This document shows positions 56,186-64,000 of a DNA stretch of 64,000 nt, in pieces. A program made the translations under genes and the position numbers. The notes beneath the pieces were generated by a model. The model saw nothing but the letters and a program-made list of their open reading frames with translations. It searched no databases and was not told the DNA's origin. The DNA is from Procambarus clarkii (lineage: Eukaryota; Arthropoda; Malacostraca; Decapoda; Cambaridae). The DNA is taken from positions 9,436,340 to 9,500,339 of the forward strand of contig NC_091228.1 in the NCBI RefSeq assembly GCF_040958095.1. The letters are read 5' to 3'. Within the stretch, counting starts at the first letter, position 1. Each line of letters opens with the position of its first letter.

Positions 56186-57955
56186 TAGAGTGAGTAAGAG
56201 TGAGAGAGAGTGGGTAAGAGTGACTGAAGGTGAGTGAGAGTGTGTAAGTGTGAGTAAGAGTGAGTAAAAGTAAGAGTGACAGAGTGAGTAAGAGTGATTG
56301 AGAGGGTGACAGAGTGAGAGTAAAAGTGATTGAGAGTAAGGGTGAGTATGAGAGTAAGAGTGATTGAGAGTTAGAGTGAGAGTAGGAGTGATTGAGAATG
56401 AGAGTAAGAGTGATTGAGAGTTAGTGAGAGTAAGAGTGATTGAGAGTAAGAGTGATTGAGAGTAAGAGTGATTGAGAGTAAGAGTGATTGAGAGTAAGAG
56501 TGATTGGGAGTAAGTGATTGGGAGTAAGAGTGATTGGGAGTAGGAGTAAGGGTGAGAGTAGGAGTAAGAATGAGAATATGAGTGATTGAGAGTAAGAATG
56601 AGAGTAAGAGTGATTGAGAGTAAGAGTGATTGGGAGTAAGAGTGATTGGGAGTAAGAGTAAGAGTGAGAGTAAAAGTGAGTAAGAGTAAGAATGAGAGTA
56701 AGAGTGATTGAGAGTAGGAGTGATTGGGAGTAGGAGTGATTGGGAGTAAGAGTGATTGAGAGTAAGAGTGATTGAGAGTAAGAGTATGAGAGAAAGAGTA
56801 TGAATGGGTAAGGGTGACTGAGAGTGAGTAAGAGTGACAGAGAGTAAGAGTGACAGAGAGTAAGAGTGACAGAGAGTAAGAGTGACAGAGAGTAAGAGTG
56901 ACAGAGTAAGAGTGGCAGAGAGTAAGAGTGACAGAGAGTAAGAGTGACAGAGAGTAAGAGTGACAGAGAGTAAGAGTGAGTATGAGAGTAAGAGTGACAG
57001 AGAGTAAGAGTGAGTATGAAAGTACGAGTGAGTATGAGAGTGAGTAAGAGTGATTGAGAGTTAGTGAGAGTAAGAGTAATTGAGAGTAAGAGTGAGAGTA
57101 AGAGTGATTGAGAGTAAGAGTGAGAGTAAGAGTGATTGAGAGTAAGAGTGATTGAGAGTAAGAGTGATTGGGAGTAAGAGTGATTGGGAGTAAGAGTGAT
57201 TGGGAGTAAGAGTGATTGGGAGTAGGAGTAAGAGTGAGAGTAGGAGTAAGAGTGAGAGTAGGAGTAAGAATGAGAATATGAGTGATTGAGAGTAAGAGTG
57301 AGTAAGAGTAAGAATGAGAGTAAGAGTGATTGAGAGTAAGAGTGATTGGGAGTAAGAGTGATTGGGAGTAAGAGTGAGAGTAAGAGTAAGAATGATAAGA
57401 GTGATTGAGAGTAAGAGTGATTGGGAGTAAGAGTAAGAGTGAGAGTAAGAGTAAGAATGAGAGTAAGAGTGATTGAGAGTAGGAGTGATTGGGAGTAGGA
57501 GTGATTGGGAGTAAGAGTGATTGAGGTAAGAGTGATTGAGAGTAAGAGTGATTGAGAGTAAGAGTATGAGAGTAAGAGTGATTGAGAGTAAGAGTATGAG
57601 AGTAAGAGTGAGTATGAATGGGTAAGGGTGACTGAGAGTTAGTAAGAGTGACAGAGAGTAAGAGTGACAGAGAATAAGAGTGACAGAGAGTAAGAGTGAC
57701 AGAGAGTAAGAAAGACAGAGAGTAAGAGTGACAGAGTAAGAGTGGCAGAGTAAGAGTGACAGAGAGTAAGAGTGACAGAGAGTAAGAGTGACAGAGAGTA
57801 AGAGTGAGTATGAGAGTAAGAGTGAGTATGAGAGTGAGTAAGGATGACTGAGAGTAAGAGTGAGTAATAGTGCGTAAGAGTGATTGAGAGTAAGAGTGAG
57901 TAATAGTGCGTAAGAGTGATTGAGAGTGAGAGTGATTATGAGAGAGTTAAGAGTG
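56186..57955. repeat. GAGTAA-rich minisatellite, 16-bp and 6-bp units
   Basis: Purine-rich tandem repeat. Main units are GAGAGTAAGAGTGATT and GACAGAGAGTAAGAGT (16 bp), mixed with hexamers GAGTAA/GAGTGA. Two large blocks (about 56,190-57,000 and 57,050-57,950) repeat the same order of sub-units, so a block of about 0.85 kb was itself duplicated. The 313-codon minus-strand frame across it is low-complexity and incidental. Confidence 0.9.
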
Positions 57956-58289
57956 TGAGGTGTGAGAGGGTAACTGGCCAGGGAAGCAGGATGTGTGGTC
58001 ACAGATAGGCCTAGGCCTCATGATCTCTAATGTTGGTTTTTATATATATGTTGTATTTTTTGTCCTGTTTCAAATTATAATTATTTAGCAGGAATGTAAT
58101 AAGATATTGCACAGTATTAATGTGACAATAATATTTGCATTATTTCCTTGATAATCAAACTTGTTGTTCAAAGATAATATACAATCTTTAAAGGAAACGT
58201 TTTGAGAGCGCCAGCTGCCAACACTGGGCTGGTGGTGAGAGAGACATATAGTTAGTTGTGCTCAGACCTTCAGTGGTGAAGGGTGTGTC
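57956..58289. other. Spacer between two satellites, nothing recognised
   Basis: AT-rich except near 58,200-58,289, which precedes the CCGCCA array. A minus-strand stretch encoding AASWDTPFTTEGL was considered as an upstream A2M exon but does not fit the family. Confidence 0.5.
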
Positions 58290-61035
58290 CCAGCTGGCCG
58301 CCACCAGCCGCCACCCGCCGCCATCCGCCGCCACTACCCACCACCACCAGCCGCCACCCACCACCGCCACCACCCACCACCAGCCGCGCACCACCCACCA
58401 CCGCCACCACCAGCCGCCACCCGCCACCACCAGGCACCATCAGCTGCCACCGCCACCAGCCGCCACCGCCCGCCACCAGCCGCCATCACCGCCACCACCA
58501 CCACCAGCCGCCATCACCGCCACCACCAGCCACCATCAGCTGCCACCGCCACCAGCCGCTACCGCCCGCCACCAGCTGCCACCACCACCAGCCGCCACCA
58601 CTGCCCGCCACCAGCCACCACCGCCCGTAGCCACAGTCGCCACCGCCAGCCGCCACCCGCCACCACCAGCCGCCATCACCGCCACCACCAGCCGCCATCA
58701 GCTGCCACTGCCACCAGCCGTCACCACTAGCCGCCACCACCGCCACCAGCTGCCACCGCCCGCCACCAGCCGCCACCACCAGCCGCCACCACCGCCACCC
58801 CTGCCACCAGCCGCCACCACTGCCCGCTATCAGCCGTCACCACCCGTTGCCACAGTCACCACCGCAAGCCGCCACCGCCAACCGCCACTAGCCCCCACCA
58901 CCGCCGATCGCCACCACCCATCACAGCCGCCGCCGCCCGCCACCGCCCACCACTACTGCCCGCCACTACCGCCCGCCACCGCCGCCACTGTCCGCCACCG
59001 CCGCGTCTGTCCGCCCGCCACCACTGTCCGCCACCGCCACCACTGTCCGCCACCGCCACCACTGTCCGCCACTGCCACCACTGTCTGCCACCGCCACCAC
59101 TGTCCGCCCGCCGCCGCCACTGTCCGCCCGCCGCCACTGTCCGCCACAGCCGCCACTGTCCGCCACAGCCGCCACTGTCCGCCCGCCGCCACTCTCCGCC
59201 ACCGCCGCCACTGTCCGCCACAGCCGCCACTATGTCCGCCCGCCGCCACTATCCGCCACCGCCAGCACTGTCCGCCACCGCCACCACTGTCCACCACCGC
59301 CACCACTGTCCGCCACCGCCACCACTGTCCGCCACCGCCACCACTGTCCACCAGCGCCGCCACTGTCCGCTACCGCCACCACTGTCCACCACCGCCACCA
59401 CTGTCCGCCACCGCCACCACTGTCCGCCACCGCCACCACTGTCCACCCGCCGCTGCCACTGTCTGCCCGCCACCACTGTCCGCATGCCGCCACTGTCCAC
59501 CACCGCCGCCACTGTCCGCCACAGCCGCCACTGTTCGCCCGCCGCCACTGTCCGCCACCGCCGCCAATGTCCGCCACAGCCGCCACTGTCCGCCCGCCGC
59601 CACTATCCGCCACCGCCACCACTGTCCGCCACCGCCACCACTGTCCGCCACCGCAACCACTGTCCGCCCGCCGCCGCCACTGTCCGCCCGCCGCCACTGT
59701 CCGCATGCCGCCACTGTCCGCATGCCGCCACTGTCCACCACCGCCGCCACTGTCCGCCACAGCCGCCACTGTCCGCATGCCGCCACTGTCCGCATGCCGC
59801 TACTGTCCACCACCGCCGCCACTGTCCGCATGCCGCCACTGTCCGCATGTCGCCACTGTCCACCACCGCCGCCACTGTCCACCACCGCCGCCACTGTCCG
59901 CCACAGCTGCCACTGTCCGCCACCGCCACCACTGTCCGCCACCGGCACCACTGTCCGCCACCGCCACCACTGTCCGCCACCGCCACCACTGTCCGCCACC
60001 GCCACCACTGTCCGCCTGCCGCCGCCACTGTCCGCCCGCCGCCACTGTCCGCATGCCGCCACTGTCCGCATGCCGCCACTGTCCGCCACTGCCGCCACTC
60101 TCCGCCACAGCCGCCACTGTCCGTATGCCGCCACTGTCTGCGTGCCGCCACTGTCCACCACCGCCGCCACTGTCCGCCACAGCCGCCACTGTCTGCCCGC
60201 CGCCACTATCCGCCACCGCCACCACTGTCCGCCCGCCGCCACTGTCCACCACCGCCGCCACTGTCCGCCCACGCCACTGTCCACCACCGCCGCCACTGTC
60301 CGCCCGCCGCCACTGTCCACCACCACCACAGCCGCCACTGTCCGCATGCCGCCACTGTCCGCATGCCGCCACTGTCCACCACCGCCGCCACTGTCCGCCA
60401 CAGCCGCCACTGTCCGCCCGCCACCACTATCCGCCACCGCCACCACTGTCCGCCTGCCGCCATTGTCCACCACCGCCGCCACTGTCCGCCCACGCCACTG
60501 TCCACCACCGCCGCCACTGTCCACCCGCCGCCACTGTCCACCACCACCACAGCCGCCACTGTCCGCCCGCCGCCACTATCCGTCACCGCCACCACTGTCC
60601 GCCCGCCACCACTGTCCGCCCGCCGCCACTATCCGCCACCGCCGCCACTGTCCGCCACCGCCGCCACTGTCCGCCCGCCACCACTGTCCGCCCGCGCCAC
60701 TGTCCACCGCCGCCACAGCCGCCACTGTCCGCCCGCCGCCACTATCCGCCACCGCCACCACTGTCCGCCCGCCGCCACTGTCCGCCCGCACCACTGTCCA
60801 CCACCGCCGCCACTGTCCGCCCGCCGCCACTGTCCACCACCGCCACCACCGCCGCCACAGCCGCCACTGTCCGCCCGCCGCCACTATCCACCACCGCCGC
60901 CACTGTCAACCACCGCCGCCACAGCCGCCACTGTCGCCCGCCACCACTGTCCGCCCGCCGCCACTGTCCGCCTGCCGCTACTATCCGCCACCACCGCCAC
61001 TGTCCGCCACAGCCGCCACTGTCCACCGTACAGCC
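58290..61035. repeat. GC-rich CCGCCA minisatellite, 17/19-bp units, 2.7 kb
   Basis: The first about 700 bp are trinucleotide-like CCGCCACCA repeats. From about 58,980 units of the form ACTGTCCGCCACCGCCACC (19 bp) or ACTGTCCGCCCGCCGCC (17 bp) alternate, with a CGCATGCCGCC variant. A 933-codon plus-strand frame and several other long frames on both strands are due to absence of stops in the unit. The strand asymmetry (C-rich plus strand) is extreme. Confidence 0.95.
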
Positions 61036-62193
61036 TCCCTTCTCTCCGTTAGTAAATAATTATAATTGTTAGTAAATAATAAAAGAAATATAAATTATTA
61101 AATTTTTTTTACCCTTAAATTGGTTTTAATATTTAAATTGAAAATAATAATATAATATAAAATAAAATATAATAAAAATAATATAATATAAAATAATATA
61201 ATTTAATTTCAAGAAATTTAACTTTAAACACAAGGATGTGAAAAGGGTTCAGATTATAGGCTCAAACCTTTCACAAGAGATTCATATTGGTATATGAATG
61301 GATTATGAATGACTCGTGTTAGGATTGTAAAGTTGCCACAATATCTCAAATTAGTGTTAGATACGTAGGTTTTGGTTATAAGTTTTGGAAACCTATTTAA
61401 GTCCACACACTAATCTGTATCTGATACGATAAAACAAACGTTTCCAATCCTTTCAAATACTTTCCTGATATGTTGTGGCAACCTAAAATTGTTTGCTGGG
61501 ACCTTACCTCAGCTGTTTCCTATCAGCTATGTTAGTAAGAGGAAGACTCTGGTTAAAGATCACATATAATTGTACACAAATATGTGATAATGTTTGTATA
61601 TTTGGGCAGCAGGCGTTACTTTAAGCATATTTGGTTAAATATGACCGCAATGCTGGCGTTGTTAATCTTAAAGTGCTAGTTTTTTTATGCTTCTAACTTA
61701 TTTTCTCTTCGTCAGTGCCAAGGAGAGCAATCTTAAGGAATTAATAAACAAGGAGCAATTTCGGATTAAATACACATGTGTAAGGGGATGAATTGAAGCC
61801 TTAGGTAATCTCCTTCGACGCCACTGTTGCCGCCTGCAACAGTGGCGTCAGAGGTGTATGGGGGCAATGAAACGTAGGGTAAGGAATAGGGAAATAAGGT
61901 AAGAGTAAGGGAAAAGGGGCAATCATATATTGGGTAAGGCGTTGCATAGGACTAGTACTCTCTGTGGGCGGTAAGAATCCGGTAGAGATGTGGTAGTTAC
62001 CCCGTGATGTAGGTGAGTTCTGCATCTAAGTGTTGCCAGGGAAGCGAAGTAGTTATTCAATATATTTATAAGTGATTTTTTCTCTCATTTTAGTATAGCT
62101 GCCAGGATTTGTAGTCGTCTTAGGTCAGTGGCCGACTCCAGGATTTTTGTATTGTCAACTAGCAAGTTCCTAGGGAGTGTTGTGTTATGTTCA
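61036..62193. other. AT-rich spacer, no gene recognised
   Basis: Begins with very AT-rich simple sequence (61,080-61,220). It contains a perfect hairpin at 61,817-61,849. No coding domain was recognised. Confidence 0.5.
61817..61849. other. Perfect 14-bp inverted repeat (hairpin)
   Basis: GACGCCACTGTTGC and GCAACAGTGGCGTC are exact reverse complements, separated by CGCCT. There is no T-run after it and no gene context to suggest a terminator. It may be the tip of a palindromic mobile element or a structured RNA. Confidence 0.8.
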
Positions 62194-63470
62194 CTATGAA
62201 TTGAACCCGAAGTAAGTAATTATCAAAATAAGGCACCAGACATCCCGAGAAAGTCGCAACACCTGTCCCTCACGGATCACGTACCCGGCAGCCGGGACAA
62301 GGCTCCCGCCCCTGACCGGGGGAACCGCAGGGGACGCAGGCACGGCATCGTCCCCGCCACCGGGCACAGGAGCCGAGGACCCCTGGCGCACATCCCTTCT
62401 CAGCACCATGACAAGATCCTGATCATCAGGGAAAACTTCGCACTGCGGGGATCCAATAGCAATAGACACAGGAGGTGGGGGCACAGGAAGCAACTCGGAG
62501 CCCCTCACAGCCCCGTCACCGACGGCGGGGGACGCCGGAGCACCATACTTCTCCACCTCCTCCCAAGGCTCACCACGATGGGGAGACACACTCTGAACCC
62601 GCTTCGATCATATCGAGACAGTTCGCCGGTCGTTCGAGCTATCACTCCCATCTTCCTGCACCACAACAGAACTCTCCGGCAGGTGTGCTTGTAAAGAACG
62701 ACCCCGAGAACCACAGCTTTAACAACCGGAGCCACCGGACCACACACTGCAGGAGACAACCCCTCGCGGACAGCCAGAGCGACAGGAGACACCGTATCCT
62801 GGAACATAGTAGGCAGATGCGGCTGAGACGGGGCGGGGTGAGGCAGCTGGGGCAGGGATGGTCGTGGCGGGGCCACACTAACCTCCACGTCAACACCTAC
62901 ATCTGCACCAAGACGAGCCGCAGGATCCGACACCGGGGCAGCAGACAGTAGGGAATCAACACACAAATCCCAGCACCCATTGACGGGTCCGAGGTCGACA
63001 ACGGGGGAGAATCCTCCTCCCAGAAGAGGTTAATAGGGGTGACCCCGGTGGACCTCACACCCTGCAGCCTGGTGGCCCTGTAGGTCACACTTGAAACACA
63101 TCTGGAGCTGGCCCGTATGAAACAAACAAAGAGGGAAGCGCAACAGCATGATGGAGGACAGTATATGATCCCTAAGGCGCATGGTGAGAGTGTGGGTCCA
63201 CACGGGACCCGATTCTACCTCCCGGTGGGGACGGCGTTCATCCGCACATGAAGAACCCGCCAAAAACGGGCAAAGTACCGACGTAGAAGGTCCTCAAGGA
63301 ACTCGAAGGGTGCCCCATGCACTGCCACATACATCGTCATAGGACAGCGACCAGAGAAAGTCACTGATCCACCATTATCAAGAAGAGGGAAAGTGCCCCC
63401 ATCATAGCACGTGACGAGATCACGGTAAACCACTGAGGAGCCAAACTTCACAATCGCACGTCCCCCAGCA
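62194..63470 (-). pseudogene. Retroelement gag-like/ORF1 protein remnant with CCHC knuckle
   Basis: Minus-strand frames join into one gag-like product. The first part (63,215-63,451) reads GGSVTFSGRCPMTMYVAVHG and FEFLEDLLRRYFARFWRV. After a frameshift near 63,240 it continues with CFKCDLQGHQAAGC (C-x2-C-x4-H-x4-C, about 63,070-63,111). A long proline-, valine- and glycine-rich tail follows in shifting frames down to 62,194. The knuckle and tail resemble ORF1/gag proteins of non-LTR elements or zinc-knuckle gag-derived proteins. No adjacent pol was found. Frame breaks indicate decay or sequence errors. Confidence 0.6.
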
Positions 63471-64000
63471 AGCAGCTACACACCACACACAGCCTCCAAA
63501 GAAACACCTAACATGTCCAAAATCACCACTTCTACTGCTTGGTAGGAAGTATTACTGGAAAATTCCAGGCCTGACGACAGGTGGCACAGGCTTCCCCATA
63601 CTGCAGGCCGACACGGCCACTTTCAAGTCACGCCAGCAGCCACACCAAGGCCCGCACATCATGCCGGGTTGTCAACAAACCCCACACCGGCCAAGTAACA
63701 ACTGGATAGGCAAAGAGAAGCGTCCTGCTCGCCACACCACCCAGCGCCGGACTGACGTGCTGTCAAACTGATCTAAAACGTTGTCGTTCTGGATTAAGTG
63801 ATACTGTATGTCGTGTCTATGTTCACACTACGTACTGATATTCGTCATCCCAATGTTATCCCTGTGTCAACATTTCTTAATATTCTTTTGGTACTTGATG
63901 ACTGAATTATTTAATTATCTATATTTATTGTGTTTAAGTTGATGTACAGTAATATTAACAGCTATTATTTATCTATTGCTCAGTCATTTCATTAACTGGT
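63471..64000. other. Window end, nothing recognised
   Basis: A stop codon in the gag-like frame lies just above 63,470. The rest shows no repeat or domain that could be identified. Confidence 0.4.

Noticed and set aside
57061-58002. 313-codon leucine/serine-rich minus-strand frame as a membrane protein
   Set aside because: It is the complement of the GAGTAA-rich simple repeat.
58195-58300. Upstream A2M exon on the minus strand
   Set aside because: The translation (AASWDTPFTTEGL and so on) does not resemble the segment that should precede exon a, and no convincing splice pair frames it.
58258-61059. A 933-codon proline/threonine/histidine-rich frame as a mucin-like protein
   Set aside because: It is confined to the 17/19-bp repeat, and other frames on both strands are equally open.

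Overview
This is a eukaryotic nuclear window, most likely from a decapod crustacean and plausibly a crayfish or lobster relative. The evidence is a tRNA-Thr-like SINE head with a body typical of decapod genomes, a CR1/L2-type LINE, a Penelope-like remnant, dense minisatellites, and exons of an arthropod-type alpha-2-macroglobulin (A2M) gene. There are no bacterial or phage features. Taxon and repeat names rest on recognition from memory; no search was run.

Positions 1-30,893 are a repeat domain built from a 22-bp minisatellite (core CACCGTTCCTGTCTCC plus a C-run and CA repeats). Its arrays total roughly 16 kb and alternate with two non-satellite modules, called F1 (about 1.03 kb) and F2 (about 0.65 kb) here. 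A LINE (892-4,497), two solo LTRs (989 and 1,357 bp, both with target-site duplications) and a SINE lie inside this domain. From about 9.6 to 30.9 kb the domain is a nested palindrome. Positions 9.6-17.96 kb recur inverted at 22.53-30.89 kb, and 12.5-15.54 kb recurs inverted once more at 19.46-22.52 kb. The array flips strand at 19,459/19,460. The 22-bp unit has no stop codon in any of six frames, so the very long open frames here are by-products, not genes.

Positions 30,894-33,730 hold TE debris: an inverted LINE 3' fragment, a Penelope-like fragment and a tRNA-like SINE head, followed by a 29-bp minisatellite.

Positions 33,742-54,823 carry five minus-strand exons of an A2M gene, covering macroglobulin domains just before the bait region. 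Transcription order is 54,823-54,680, then 50,670-50,468, 48,517-48,335, 34,313-34,138 and 33,930-33,742. Splice sites are canonical and phases agree once single-base length errors are allowed. The introns hold a degenerate 8.75-kb Ty3/Gypsy element inserted into a 26-bp minisatellite, several SINEs, and 30-, 40- and 85-bp tandem arrays. The 85-bp array is the most unusual structure seen. It is twelve tandem copies of an A2M splice acceptor plus the first 61 bases of its exon, and each copy runs into an in-frame stop inside the next copy's presumed branch point.

Positions 54,824-64,000 hold dispersed repeats, a 16-bp GAGTAA-rich array, a 2.7-kb CCGCCA-rich array, a perfect 14-bp hairpin, and a minus-strand retroelement gag-like fragment with a CCHC knuckle. 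A2M exons for the N-terminus, bait region, thioester domain and receptor-binding domain were not found.
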